Assembly (NCBI GenBank): GCA_947497985.1
Contig: CANMIX010000004.1
Coordinates: forward strand, 124,001-188,000
Direction: 5' to 3'
From: an uncultured Paracoccaceae bacterium
GTDB taxonomy: Bacteria > Pseudomonadota > Alphaproteobacteria > Rhodobacterales > Rhodobacteraceae
DNA: 64,000 bases
Numbering within the stretch: position 1 is the first letter of the stretch; the number at the start of each line of letters is the position of its first letter. Under the pieces are notes generated by a model, which did no database searches, had not been told where the DNA came from, and was given only the letters and a program-made list of their open reading frames with translations. The position numbers and the translations under genes are program-made. Shown in pieces: positions 29,385 to 38,654 of the stretch.

Positions 29385-30037
29385 TAGCGTGTGGTCTCCG
29401 TCAAACGACGTTTGACATAATCAGAGACGTTATCAACCATCGTATCCATATGCTGATCCTGGAAGAAGTGATCGGCGCCTTCGACCTCGGTATGGGTGAT
29501 GGTGATGCCCTTTTGCTCATGCAATTTGTTCACCAAGTTCACGGTATCTGCAGGCGGTGCCACGCGATCCGAGGTGCCATTGATGACCAATCCCGATGAA
29601 GGGCAGGGCGCGAGGAAAGAGAAGTCATACATGTTTGCAGGCGGCGCGACCGAGATGAAGCCAGTGATCTCCGGACGACGCATCAAAAGTTGCATGCCAA
29701 TCCATGCCCCAAACGAAAAGCCAGCGACCCAGCAATGTTTGGAGTTGTTGTTCATCGATTGCAGGTAGTCCAGCGCCGAAGCCGCATCAGACAGCTCACC
29801 AACGCCTTGGTCATACTCACCCTGGCTGCGACCAACACCACGGAAGTTAAACCGAAGCACCGTAAAGCCCATATTGTAAAAGGCATAGTGCAGGTTATAG
29901 ACAACCTTGTTGTTCATGGTTCCGCCAAACTGCGGATGCGGATGGAGCACGATTGCAATCGGTGCGTCACGTTCTTTTTGCGGGTGATAGCGGCCTTCCA
30001 GGCGGCCTTCGGGTCCAGGAAAAATGACCTCAGGCAT
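29384..30037 (-). CDS. Alpha/beta hydrolase (dienelactone-hydrolase-like)
   Basis: A 217-residue serine hydrolase. It shows the oxyanion block VLHPHPQFGGTMNNKVV, the FNFRGVGRSQG turn, the nucleophile elbow GFSFGAWIG (catalytic Ser), NGTSDRVAPP (acid) and GADHFF (His). The protein begins with the family-typical MPEVIFPGPEGRLEG at ATG 30037; an open extension to 30154 would cross the iscR promoter region and is rejected. Homologues often sit near suf genes in Rhodobacteraceae; here it is divergent from iscR. Substrate unknown. Confidence 0.88.
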   Translation of the reverse strand: MPEVIFPGPEGRLEGRYHPQKERDAPIAIVLHPHPQFGGTMNNKVVYNLHYAFYNMGFTVLRFNFRGVGRSQGEYDQGVGELSDAASALDYLQSMNNNSKHCWVAGFSFGAWIGMQLLMRRPEITGFISVAPPANMYDFSFLAPCPSSGLVINGTSDRVAPPADTVNLVNKLHEQKGITITHTEVEGADHFFQDQHMDTMVDNVSDYVKRRLTETTR

Positions 30038-30089
30038 GGGCGGTTTAAATCCTACTCTCGTTTTACGCTCGCTGATCCGATGCAAATTC

Positions 30090-30127
30090 TTGACGAAATC
30101 TATCGGGCAGATTAGAACGGTTCTAAT
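30090..30127 (+). promoter_or_regulatory. iscR-suf promoter overlapping an Irr-type box
   Basis: TTGACG (30090-30095), a 17-base spacer and TAGAAC (30113-30118) make a promoter. The -10 element lies inside the 17-base perfect inverted repeat ATTAGAACGGTTCTAAT (30111-30127), which matches the Irr/ICE consensus TTAGAA-N3-TTCTAA known from alphaproteobacterial iron regulation. Irr binding here should repress when iron is low or set iron-responsive expression; direction is inferred. Confidence 0.75.
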
Positions 30128-30233
30128 TTCTTGATGCTGGACTTGCCGAAACATCGTCTCGATGAGATACGCACAGTTGGTCGAAACGTCAATGATTTCG
30201 CGGGCAGCAGGCCTGCTAAGGGGGCAGAAGACA

Positions 30234-30692
30234 ATGAAGCTATCAACAAAAGGCCGCTATGCGATGGTGGCACTGGCCGATATTGCGCTCCAGCCAGCAC
30301 AGGATTTGGTTGCGCTTGGGGACATCGCCAAGCGGCAGGACATCTCCTTGGCTTATCTGGAGCAGTTGTTTGTCAAACTGCGCCGTGCGGAATTGGTGAC
30401 TTCTGTACGGGGTCCCGGCGGCGGATATCGTCTGGCCCGTCCGACATCCGAAATTCGGGTGATCGACATTCTTTCTGCGGTCGAAGAAACCATCGACGCG
30501 ATGCACAAAGGGGCAGGAGCCTCAGGCGCCCTGTCTGGCAGTCGCGCGCAATCCCTGACCAACCGCCTGTGGGAAGGGCTGAGCGCCCATGTTTATGTGT
30601 TTCTACATCAGACGCGCCTGTCGGATGTGATCCAGAACGAACTGGCACCATGCCCAGCTGTGCCCAGCTTGTTCGACGTTGTTGATGATTGA
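30234..30692 (+). CDS. iscR: Rrf2-family iron-sulfur regulator IscR (single-cysteine type)
   Basis: A 152-residue winged-helix regulator that senses Fe-S status and controls the suf operon it heads. The N-terminus MKLSTKGRYAMVALADIAL and ISLAYLEQLFVKLRRAELV, RGPGGGYRLAR are Rrf2 signatures. The three clustered cysteines of enterobacterial IscR are absent; the only Cys in the protein is Cys140 (ELAPCPAVPS). Single-cysteine IscR proteins have been reported in Rhodobacter sphaeroides. Start ATG at 30234 (family start); the frame is open from 30162. The next gene begins 22 bases downstream. Confidence 0.92.
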   Translation: MKLSTKGRYAMVALADIALQPAQDLVALGDIAKRQDISLAYLEQLFVKLRRAELVTSVRGPGGGYRLARPTSEIRVIDILSAVEETIDAMHKGAGASGALSGSRAQSLTNRLWEGLSAHVYVFLHQTRLSDVIQNELAPCPAVPSLFDVVDD

Positions 30693-30714
30693 TCCATTTG
30701 ACCGAGCTTGATTG

Positions 30715-31758
30715 ATGAAACGCGCTTACCTCGACCATAACGCCACCACGCTGCTGCGCCCCGAAGCGCGCGCCGCCATGATTGAGGCGATGGATGTCTG
30801 TGGCAACCCATCGTCTGTTCACGGCGAAGGGCGCAAGGCCAAGTCCTTGGTCGAAAAAGCGCGGGCTCAAATCGCCACTGCTTTTGGCGCAGATGGCGCA
30901 GATCTAGTGTTCACTTCTGGCTCCACTGAAGGCGCTGCATTGGCTCTGGGTGGGCGTGACCTGCATGGATCGGCGATTGAACATGACGCCGTAAGGTCAT
31001 GGATTTCTGAGGATCTTCCGACCGATTCTGCGGGGAAGGTCACCGTGTCCGCGCCAGAACAATCAACGCTGCAACTCGCAAATTCCGAGACTGGAATCAT
31101 TCAGGATTTGCCCGAGGGGTTGGCGGTCACTGATGCCACCCAAGCTTTCGGCAAACTACCCGTCGCCTTCAACTGGCTAGGTGCGCAAATGGCGCTGATC
31201 TCAGCCCACAAATTGGGTGGCCCCAAGGGTATCGGTGCCATTGTTATGAAGCGCGGCACCGATCTTCCGGCGCAAATCAAGGGCGGCGGCCAAGAGATGG
31301 GGCGTCGTTCGGGCACCGAAAATGTCATTGGAATCGCGGGCTTCGGCGCCGCAGCTGAAGCAGCTGCGCAAGATCTGGCGAACGGCGTTTGGGACGAGAT
31401 TGCTGAATTTAGAAATATTCTAGAAAAGGCTCTTGTGGCTGGCGCTCAAGAGACTATTTTTGTCGGGAAAGATGCACGGCGCATACCTAATACCTCCTGT
31501 TTTGTTACACCGGGGTGGAAAGGGGAAACCCAGGTTATGCAGATGGACCTTGCGGGGTTCGCCATCAGCGCCGGCAGCGCCTGTTCCAGCGGGAAGGTGC
31601 GCGCAAGTTCGGTCCTGACCTCGATGGGAATGGCGCCAGAGCTTGCTCAATGTGCCATCCGGGTCTCTTTGGGCCTTGGAACAACAAAAGATGACGTGCT
31701 GCGCTTTGCTGATGCGTGGATAGAAAAACAAAAGAAACACCGCGCCCGCATGGCGTGA
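30715..31758 (+). CDS. Cysteine desulfurase, class I (NifS/IscS-like)
   Basis: PLP enzyme releasing sulfur from cysteine. The 347-residue protein is short for the IscS group. It has YLDHNATTLLRPEA, the PLP lysine in SAHKLGGPKG (Lys166), GGQEMGRRSGTENV and the active-site SAGSACSSGKV (Cys290). Start at ATG 30715 rather than the TTG three bases earlier; ribosome site weak. Second gene of the suf operon. A class II desulfurase (sufS) ends the same operon, so two desulfurases are encoded together. Confidence 0.92.
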   Translation: MKRAYLDHNATTLLRPEARAAMIEAMDVCGNPSSVHGEGRKAKSLVEKARAQIATAFGADGADLVFTSGSTEGAALALGGRDLHGSAIEHDAVRSWISEDLPTDSAGKVTVSAPEQSTLQLANSETGIIQDLPEGLAVTDATQAFGKLPVAFNWLGAQMALISAHKLGGPKGIGAIVMKRGTDLPAQIKGGGQEMGRRSGTENVIGIAGFGAAAEAAAQDLANGVWDEIAEFRNILEKALVAGAQETIFVGKDARRIPNTSCFVTPGWKGETQVMQMDLAGFAISAGSACSSGKVRASSVLTSMGMAPELAQCAIRVSLGLGTTKDDVLRFADAWIEKQKKHRARMA

Positions 31759-31773
31759 CCGTAGGAGATGACA

Positions 31774-33294
31774 ATGGCCGCTTTGGACAAATTTGAAGCC
31801 AAGGAAGGCGTCGATCAGGATACCGTCGACGCAGTGCGTGAGATCAGCACGTATAAATATGGTTGGGAAACCGATATCGAGATGGAATACGCCCCCAAAG
31901 GCGTGAACCCCGATATTGTACGCCTGATCTCTGGAAAGAACGAAGAGCCTGAGTGGATGACCGAATGGCGTCTGCAGGCCTTTGCCCGTTGGGAAAAACT
32001 GGAAGAGCCTGATTGGGCCATGGTCACCTACCCAAAGATCGACTTTCAGGACCAGTATTATTATGCCCGTCCCAAAAGCATGGAAGAAAAGCCCAAGTCC
32101 TTGGACGAGGTCGACCCCAAGCTGCTGGCGACCTACGAAAAGCTCGGTATCCCTCTGAAAGAACAGATGATTCTGGCAGGTATCGAGGGCGCAGAAGATA
32201 TGCCCGCAGAAGGCCGTAAGGTTGCGGTTGATGCGGTCTTTGACTCGGTCTCGGTTGGTACAACCTTCCAGGCGGAATTGAAGAAAGCCGGTGTGATCTT
32301 CTGTTCGATCTCAGAAGCGATCCGTGAACATCCAGAGCTGGTCAAAAAATACCTGGGCACCGTGGTTCCAGTCAGCGACAACTATTACGCAACGCTGAAC
32401 TCGGCTGTCTTCTCGGATGGATCGTTCGTTTACATTCCGCCAAACACACGCTGCCCGATGGAACTGTCGACCTATTTCCGCATCAATGCCGAAAACACAG
32501 GCCAGTTCGAACGCACGCTGATAATCGCCGATAAAGGCAGCTATGTCAGCTACTTGGAAGGCTGTACAGCACCACAGCGTGACACCGCACAGCTGCACGC
32601 CGCTGTGGTTGAGATCATCATCGAAGAAGACGCCGAAGTTAAATACTCCACCGTTCAGAACTGGTTCCCCGGTGATGAAGAGGGCAAGGGCGGCATCTAC
32701 AACTTTGTGACCAAACGCGCGGACTGTCGGGGCGACCGCTCCAAGATCATGTGGACCCAGGTTGAAACCGGCTCTGCCGTGACTTGGAAATACCCGTCCT
32801 GCATCCTTCGTGGTGAGGAAAGCCAGGGTGAGTTCTACTCGATCGCGATCACCAACAACTATCAGCAGGCCGACACCGGCACCAAGATGGTTCACCTGGG
32901 CAAAAACACCAAGTCGCGCATCGTCTCCAAAGGGATCTCAGCCGGCAAGGCGCAGAACACCTATCGCGGGCTGGTTTCCATGCACCCCAAGGCCAAGAAC
33001 AGCCGCAACTACACCCAGTGTGACAGCTTGCTGATTGGTTCGGAATGTGGGGCCCACACGGTGCCCTACATTGAGGTCAAGAACAACTCATCCCGTGTCG
33101 AACATGAGGCGACCACATCCAAAGTAGACGATGACCAACTGTTCTACTGCCGCCAACGCGGCATGGATGAGGAAGAGGCAGTTGCCTTGGTTGTCAATGG
33201 CTTCTGTAAGGAAGTTCTACAGGCGCTGCCGATGGAATTTGCCATGGAAGCCCAACAGCTGGTTGCGATCAGCCTGGAAGGTTCGGTGGGCTGA
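31774..33294 (+). CDS. sufB: Fe-S cluster assembly protein SufB
   Basis: Scaffold subunit of the SufBC2D complex on which Fe-S clusters are built. The 506-residue protein has the SufB core ([38 protein letters not shown]), the [18 protein letters not shown] segment and the C-terminal [17 protein letters not shown] with the conserved Cys, followed by [22 protein letters not shown] lies six bases before ATG 31774; an ATG at 31768 is too close to it. Third gene of the suf operon. Confidence 0.97.
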   Translation: MAALDKFEAKEGVDQDTVDAVREISTYKYGWETDIEMEYAPKGVNPDIVRLISGKNEEPEWMTEWRLQAFARWEKLEEPDWAMVTYPKIDFQDQYYYARPKSMEEKPKSLDEVDPKLLATYEKLGIPLKEQMILAGIEGAEDMPAEGRKVAVDAVFDSVSVGTTFQAELKKAGVIFCSISEAIREHPELVKKYLGTVVPVSDNYYATLNSAVFSDGSFVYIPPNTRCPMELSTYFRINAENTGQFERTLIIADKGSYVSYLEGCTAPQRDTAQLHAAVVEIIIEEDAEVKYSTVQNWFPGDEEGKGGIYNFVTKRADCRGDRSKIMWTQVETGSAVTWKYPSCILRGEESQGEFYSIAITNNYQQADTGTKMVHLGKNTKSRIVSKGISAGKAQNTYRGLVSMHPKAKNSRNYTQCDSLLIGSECGAHTVPYIEVKNNSSRVEHEATTSKVDDDQLFYCRQRGMDEEEAVALVVNGFCKEVLQALPMEFAMEAQQLVAISLEGSVG

Positions 33295-33297
33295 TCC

Positions 33298-33837
33298 GTG
33301 GCTGATGAGAATTTCCAGGAACGTCTGAACCGCATCGCTGACCGCCATGAAACGGCGCGAGGCGTGCGTTCTGGTCGACGTCCACGGTCCGGAGCCTTGG
33401 GCAAAGGATCGCGTGGGCGTTATGCCATAAGCCTGTTTGGCGCGTTGGTTTCTGGAATTCTCACGGTTGCCTTGGTGCGTTATGTCCGTTTTCACCTGAC
33501 TGGCGAAAACGATGTGACCGATGTCATGGCATTTTTGATAGATGTGGGCATTTCGATCGTCGCCTGTATCGCAATCAAAGAGATGTTCAAGCTGCATGAA
33601 CCTGAATTCAAGGCGGCTCAGGGGATTGGTGTGGTCCTGATGGTAATGGGAATGCACAATCTGGTCTTTTGGGCTCCTGATGCCATGGAAACCGTATTTT
33701 CGCCCGCTTGGGTGCAAGAACAGCGCGAAGATGCGACCCCTAATTCGCTTTGGCTGGTTGTGCAATACATCGAAATCGGCCCCAAGCCACCGGTCGGCGA
33801 AACGCCAGAACTGCCCGCGGTGGTCTACCGCAACTGA
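33298..33837 (+). CDS. Membrane protein of unknown function in the suf operon
   Basis: A 179-residue protein with a basic soluble N-terminus (about residues 1-42), then three hydrophobic segments at about 44-62, 78-96 and 106-124, and a soluble C-terminus with Pro-rich end. I recognise no domain. The start is GTG at 33298, three bases after the sufB stop, with GGTGG in the end of sufB as ribosome site. Its position between sufB and sufC suggests a role linked to Fe-S assembly at the membrane, but this is only inference from context. Confidence 0.75.
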   Translation: MADENFQERLNRIADRHETARGVRSGRRPRSGALGKGSRGRYAISLFGALVSGILTVALVRYVRFHLTGENDVTDVMAFLIDVGISIVACIAIKEMFKLHEPEFKAAQGIGVVLMVMGMHNLVFWAPDAMETVFSPAWVQEQREDATPNSLWLVVQYIEIGPKPPVGETPELPAVVYRN

Positions 33838-33966
33838 AGATTTTGAAGACACTCGGACAGATCCAAACCTTGGATTGTTCGACCCCAAATAGCTGCACCT
33901 CAGGGTGCGAAACGAAATGACGGCGGCCATACGTGGACGCTCAACCCGATGATAAACGAGGAAAAT

Positions 33967-34722
33967 ATGCTCGAGATCAAAAACCTGCACGTCAAACTTG
34001 AAGACGAAGACAAACAGATCCTGAAAGGTGTGGATCTGACCGTAGAGGCTGGAAAAGTTCACGCGATCATGGGCCCCAATGGCTCTGGCAAGTCGACCTT
34101 GTCGTATGTCCTGTCTGGCCGCGATGGCTATGAGGTCACCGAAGGGTCTGCCTCGCTTGCCGGCGAAGAATTGCTGGAGTTGGAAGCCGAAGAGCGCGCC
34201 GCATTGGGTCTGTTCCTAGCGTTCCAATACCCAATTGAGATCCCCGGCGTGGGCAACATGACTTTTCTGCGGACCGCAGTGAACGCGCAGCGCAAAGCGC
34301 GCGGCGAGGAAGAGCTGTCCGCTGGTGACTTCCTGAAAGTCATCCGTGAAAAAGCCAAGACGCTGAAAATCGACGCGGACATGTTGAAGCGTCCAGTCAA
34401 CGTGGGCTTCTCGGGCGGTGAGAAGAAGCGTAACGAGATCCTGCAAATGGCGATGCTGGAACCCAAGATGTGCATCCTGGACGAGACCGACTCGGGCCTT
34501 GATGTGGACGCGATGAAACTGGTGTCCGAAGGCGTAAACGCGCTGCGCGACGAAGGTCGTGGTTTCCTGGTTATCACGCACTATCAACGCCTTCTGGACC
34601 ATATTAAACCTGACGTCGTGCACATCATGGCAAACGGTCGCATCGTCAAAACCGGTGGTCCCGAGTTGGCACTGGAAGTTGAAAACAACGGCTATGCCGA
34701 CATCCTGGCGGAGTTTGCATAA
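33967..34722 (+). CDS. sufC: Fe-S cluster assembly ATPase SufC
   Basis: ABC-type ATPase of the SufBC2D scaffold. The 251-residue protein has Walker A GPNGSGKST near residue 35, the SufC-specific YPIEIPGVGNMTFLR, the ABC signature FSGGEKKRNEILQM, Walker B CILDETDSGLD (with the SufC-type DETDSGLD) and the H-loop ITHYQRLL. The ATG at 33967 follows GAGGA; an ATG at 33949 is upstream of that site. Its stop overlaps sufD in TAATG. Confidence 0.97.
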   Translation: MLEIKNLHVKLEDEDKQILKGVDLTVEAGKVHAIMGPNGSGKSTLSYVLSGRDGYEVTEGSASLAGEELLELEAEERAALGLFLAFQYPIEIPGVGNMTFLRTAVNAQRKARGEEELSAGDFLKVIREKAKTLKIDADMLKRPVNVGFSGGEKKRNEILQMAMLEPKMCILDETDSGLDVDAMKLVSEGVNALRDEGRGFLVITHYQRLLDHIKPDVVHIMANGRIVKTGGPELALEVENNGYADILAEFA

Positions 34723-36002
34723 TGGCCTTGCCTGAATTGAAACAATCCGCAACCGAGGCGCGGCTTGCGACCCTGTCGTTGCCCGACGGGGGCTGCCTAG
34801 AAGCTGCACGCGCCGCCGCGGTCTCACGTGTTCAAACGCTGGGTCTGCCGGACCGTCGCGACGAATACTGGAAATACACCCGCCCGGATACATTGGTTAC
34901 GGCAGACACACCGTCTGCCAAAGTGTTTGTATCAGGCGAAACACCGATCTTTGACGGGTTCGATCGTTTGAAAATCGTCTTTGTGGATGGTGTTTTTGAT
35001 GCAGACGCATCGGATGACCTTTCCTTGGATGGCATCACGGTTGAACGCCTGGCTGATGTATCCGCCAAAGACATTCACTGGGTCAAAGACTTGTACGGTG
35101 TTCTTGAAGCACGCGGTCAAACACCTGTTGCGCGCCCCTTGGCCTCTCTGAACACGGCCTTTGCGACAGACGGCGTTGTCATTCATGTGACCGGCAAACC
35201 GTCCAAACCCATCAGCCTGATCTACAAACATGGCGATGAGAGTTCGGATGCATTGCTGCACCACTTGATCCGCGTTGAAACCGGGGCAGAAGCCACGATC
35301 CTGGAAAACGGTCCAGCTGCGTCGCGTTTTAACAAAGTGACCGAAATCGATATTGCCGACGGCGGCACCTTGCACCATGTGCGGGCGCAAGGCCGTGACC
35401 ATGAACGTCGCGCAGCAACCCATATGTTCACCCGCCTGGGTGCTGAGTCTGTGTTCAAGTCCTTTACCTTGACCGTGAACGGCGTATTGACCCGCAACGA
35501 ACAGGTGATCGAACTGACCGGCGACGATGCCGTGGCCCATGTGGCCGGGGCTTGTGTTGGGGATGGTGACTTCCACCACGATGACACCGTCTTCATCACC
35601 CATGACGCGGTAAACTGCGAAAGCCGTCAGGTCTTCAAAAAGGTTCTGCGCAACGGGGCGACCGGTGTCTTCCAGGGCAAGATCCTGGTTAAGGAAGGCG
35701 CGCAAAAGACTGATGGTTATCAGATTTCGCAGTCCTTGCTGCTGGATGACGACAGTCAGTTCCTCGCCAAGCCTGAGCTTGAAATCTATGCCGATGATGT
35801 GGCCTGTTCGCACGGCTCCACCTCAGGCGCGATTGATGAGGACGCATTGTTCTATCTGCGTTCACGCGGCGTACCACATGGCGATGCAACGGATCTTTTG
35901 ACCCTGTCTTTCCTTGCGGAAGCGGTAGAAGAGATCGAAGACGAAGCGATCGCAGAAGAGCTGGTGACACGCCTTGAAGGCTGGCTGGCACGGCGTCGCT
36001 GA
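34722..36002 (+). CDS. sufD: Fe-S cluster assembly protein SufD
   Basis: Paralogue of SufB in the SufBC2D complex. The 426-residue protein has the DEYWKYTRP N-terminal motif, the beta-helix core (VFQGKILVKEGAQKTDGYQ), and CSHGSTSGAIDEDALFYLRSRG near residue 365, which is the diagnostic SufD end with the conserved His. Start overlaps the sufC stop by one base; its own stop overlaps the next gene in TGATG. Length is normal. Confidence 0.96.
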   Translation: MALPELKQSATEARLATLSLPDGGCLEAARAAAVSRVQTLGLPDRRDEYWKYTRPDTLVTADTPSAKVFVSGETPIFDGFDRLKIVFVDGVFDADASDDLSLDGITVERLADVSAKDIHWVKDLYGVLEARGQTPVARPLASLNTAFATDGVVIHVTGKPSKPISLIYKHGDESSDALLHHLIRVETGAEATILENGPAASRFNKVTEIDIADGGTLHHVRAQGRDHERRAATHMFTRLGAESVFKSFTLTVNGVLTRNEQVIELTGDDAVAHVAGACVGDGDFHHDDTVFITHDAVNCESRQVFKKVLRNGATGVFQGKILVKEGAQKTDGYQISQSLLLDDDSQFLAKPELEIYADDVACSHGSTSGAIDEDALFYLRSRGVPHGDATDLLTLSFLAEAVEEIEDEAIAEELVTRLEGWLARRR

Positions 36003-36487
36003 TGGCGGTTACCACCGACATCCTGCAAACCTACAAGGGGCCGCGCGCAGTTTTGGCGCGGCGCCTTGCGGCAGGTCCACGTGAGGACAGGCTGGTGGCG
36101 CTGGCCATGGGCAGCTGTGCTGTGATGTTCATCGCACAACTGCCAAGGCTTGCACGCATTGCGCATCTAGAAAATCAAGATCTGAACGCGCTGATGGGCG
36201 GATCGTTATTGGCGATTATGTTCGTCTTGCCCTTGATCCTTTATTCGCTGGCCTTTGTGTTTCACGTACTAGCCAAAGCGTTTCGCGGCAAAGGCCCAGG
36301 TTTCCAGGCCCGTGTTGCGTTGTTTTGGGCCATGATGGCCGCAAGCCCACTTATGTTGTTGAACGGATTGGTCGCCGGATTTATCGGTGAGGGCACCGCT
36401 CTTTCGTTTGTTGGCGGATTATGGTGTGCAGCCGTCCTATGGTTTTTGATAACCGGTCTGCACGAAGCCTATTGGAGACGTCACTGA
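36002..36487 (+). CDS. YIP1-like membrane protein, first copy
   Basis: A 161-residue polytopic protein with about four hydrophobic segments (around residues 35-50, 66-92, 104-128 and 135-153). The start overlaps sufD in TGATG and its end overlaps the next membrane gene in TGATG, so it is strictly coupled to the suf operon. It resembles the small Yip1-type proteins found in suf operons of Rhodobacteraceae; function unknown. The family assignment is from overall pattern, not a sharp motif. Confidence 0.75.
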   Translation: MAVTTDILQTYKGPRAVLARRLAAGPREDRLVALAMGSCAVMFIAQLPRLARIAHLENQDLNALMGGSLLAIMFVLPLILYSLAFVFHVLAKAFRGKGPGFQARVALFWAMMAASPLMLLNGLVAGFIGEGTALSFVGGLWCAAVLWFLITGLHEAYWRRH

Positions 36488-37047
36488 TGATCGCAATTGG
36501 TCCTCTGGTTACGCAGACCGTTCAGGCGCCTGCTCAGGCTGCCTCCCAACTATTGGCACTGCGGATCCCGCGCGAAGGGGTCTGGATCGCTTTTGCTTTG
36601 GTGCAGGTTCTGAACACGCTGGTGTTCACTCTGCAGACCATTGTCACGCCGCTCCCCAGCGAGTTGATGCAATTCATCTCGCCGTTGCAGCACTTGATCG
36701 CAAACTCTGTTTTGCAGCTTACACTCACCGCCTCCATAACCGCGATCGGACGTTGGATGAACGGGCAGGGTGGCTTTTTAGCAGTGCTCAGCTGCCAGGT
36801 CTGGATCAACTTTGTTCAGGTTCTGGCGCTTGTGGGGCTCATTTTTCTGACCTTTGTGACACCCGTTCTTGCCGGGATCTTGGGATACGCATTGGCCATT
36901 TTTGCGCTTTATGTCTCTGCTCAATTCATAAGCCAGGTGCACCAACTCGGGTCAGCTTGGCGTGGCTTCGGCGTTTTGGTTCTTGCACTTCTGACCGTTG
37001 TTGCTGCAATCGCTTTTGTGGGGCGGGCCTTCCTGCCGGGCACTTAG
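36487..37047 (+). CDS. YIP1-like membrane protein, second copy
   Basis: A 186-residue protein with four to five hydrophobic segments (about residues 32-52, 69-90, 104-128, 130-152 and 162-182). The ATG at 36487 overlaps the preceding stop. It ends nine bases before sufS. Like its neighbour it fits the Yip1-domain group in roseobacterial suf operons. The two products are similar in size and position but not obviously close copies. Confidence 0.75.
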   Translation: MIAIGPLVTQTVQAPAQAASQLLALRIPREGVWIAFALVQVLNTLVFTLQTIVTPLPSELMQFISPLQHLIANSVLQLTLTASITAIGRWMNGQGGFLAVLSCQVWINFVQVLALVGLIFLTFVTPVLAGILGYALAIFALYVSAQFISQVHQLGSAWRGFGVLVLALLTVVAAIAFVGRAFLPGT

Positions 37048-37056
37048 GAATATCTT

Positions 37057-38277
37057 ATGTATGACATCGACAAAATCCGCGCCGACTTTCCAATCTTGTC
37101 CCGCGAAGTAAACGGCAAGCCGCTGACTTACCTGGACAATGGCGCCTCTGCACAAAAGCCTCAGGTGGTTATTGATGCCATCACACGTGCCTACGCTGAA
37201 GAATATTCCAATGTTCACCGTGGCTTACATTACCTTTCCAATCTAGCGACCGAAAAATATGAAGCCGTCCGTGGCATCATCGCGACGTTTTTGAACGCAG
37301 GCCATGAAGACCATATTGTGCTGAATTCCGGCACCACTGAAGGCATCAATATGGTGGCTTACGGCTGGGCGATGCCACGCATGGAAGCCGGTGATGAGAT
37401 CATCTTGTCGGTGATGGAACACCACGCAAATATCGTGCCCTGGCATTTCCTGCGTGAACGCCAAGGTGTGGTGATCAAATGGGTCGACACTGACGCAGAT
37501 GGCAGCCTTGATCCACAGAAGGTTCTGGATGCGATAACCCCCAAGACCAAGCTGATCGCAGTCACCCAATGTTCCAATGTCTTGGGAACTGTTGTTGATG
37601 TGAAAACCATCTCCCACGGGGCACATGCAAAAGGTGTTCCGGTTTTGGTCGACGGCTCACAAGGCTCAGTTCATATGCCGGTGGATGTACAAGACCTTGG
37701 CTGTGATTTCTACGCCATCACCGGGCACAAGCTGTATGGCCCATCAAGCTCGGGTGCGATCTATGTGCACCCTGACCGCATGGCTGAGATGCGCCCCTTT
37801 ATGGGCGGCGGCGACATGATCAAAGAGGTCACCAAAGACGCTGTCGTCTATAATGACCCTCCGATGAAATTTGAGGCGGGCACTCCGGGAATCGTTCAGA
37901 CCATTGGGCTTGGGGTCGCGCTCGATTACATGATGGAGATTGGGATGGCGGATATCGCGGCCCATGAATCCGCGCTGCGCGACTATGCCCAGGAACGGTT
38001 TGCAGGGCTAAACTGGTTGAACATTCAGGGGCAAGCTCCGGGCAAGGCTGCGATTTTCAGTTTTACCCTAAACGGTGCGGCGCATGCGCATGACATCTCG
38101 ACCATCCTCGATCGCAAGGGCGTTGCGGTACGTGCCGGCCATCATTGCGCGGGTCCGTTGATGGACCACTTGGGTGTCACCGCGACGTGCCGAGCCTCCT
38201 TTGGGATGTACAATACAACCGAAGAAGTCGATACGCTGATCGATGCACTTGAACTCGCGCATGAGCTTTTTGCCTAA
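37057..38277 (+). CDS. sufS: Cysteine desulfurase, class II (SufS)
   Basis: PLP-dependent desulfurase that feeds sulfur to SufB. The 406-residue protein has YLDNGASAQKPQVVIDA, the PLP lysine in AITGHKLYGPSSSG (Lys225), FEAGTPGIVQTIGLG and the SufS active-site RAGHHCAGPLMDHLG (Cys364). Last gene of the nine-gene suf operon, nine bases after the second YIP1-like gene. The sufE, sufA and sufT genes that often accompany suf operons are not next to it. Confidence 0.96.
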   Translation: MYDIDKIRADFPILSREVNGKPLTYLDNGASAQKPQVVIDAITRAYAEEYSNVHRGLHYLSNLATEKYEAVRGIIATFLNAGHEDHIVLNSGTTEGINMVAYGWAMPRMEAGDEIILSVMEHHANIVPWHFLRERQGVVIKWVDTDADGSLDPQKVLDAITPKTKLIAVTQCSNVLGTVVDVKTISHGAHAKGVPVLVDGSQGSVHMPVDVQDLGCDFYAITGHKLYGPSSSGAIYVHPDRMAEMRPFMGGGDMIKEVTKDAVVYNDPPMKFEAGTPGIVQTIGLGVALDYMMEIGMADIAAHESALRDYAQERFAGLNWLNIQGQAPGKAAIFSFTLNGAAHAHDISTILDRKGVAVRAGHHCAGPLMDHLGVTATCRASFGMYNTTEEVDTLIDALELAHELFA

Positions 38278-38323
38278 ACCGGACAGAGACTTTCCGTGAT
38301 TTATATTGCGGACGAATTGGCTG

Positions 38324-38358
38324 ATATGACCCTCCACCGACATCCGGGAGGGTCATAT
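38324..38358 (+). terminator. Hairpin after sufS
   Basis: ATATGACCCTCC and GGAGGGTCATAT pair perfectly (12 bp) 47 bases after sufS. No T run follows, only TAATC. Confidence 0.65.
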
Positions 38359-38654
38359 TAATCACGCCATTCACTTTAAGCATCGTCCGCGTCCAATTCC
38401 CGGTGTGCATGGATCCGATATGGGATGTGTCCAGCCCTTGATCGCACCGGCTCCGTAACGTCCCACCTGTAGTTTCCACCCACACGAGATCCCTTGAGCC
38501 TTCGTACCGCACGCTTTGGAGCGCACGTCTCGACACAGTTCAATCACGAGTAAGGAGCATAAAATTTCCTTCCGGCGTGCACTCCACAATTTAAACATAT
38601 TTTATTTTTTGAAAGTTACTTCGGACTGCATCTACGCATTTCAAGGACGCTATT
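38359..38654. other. Intergenic region before the VPLPA-CTERM gene
   Basis: About 300 bases without a supported gene. The last 80 bases are AT-rich and probably hold the promoter of the gene at 38655, but no element could be fixed. Confidence 0.5.
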
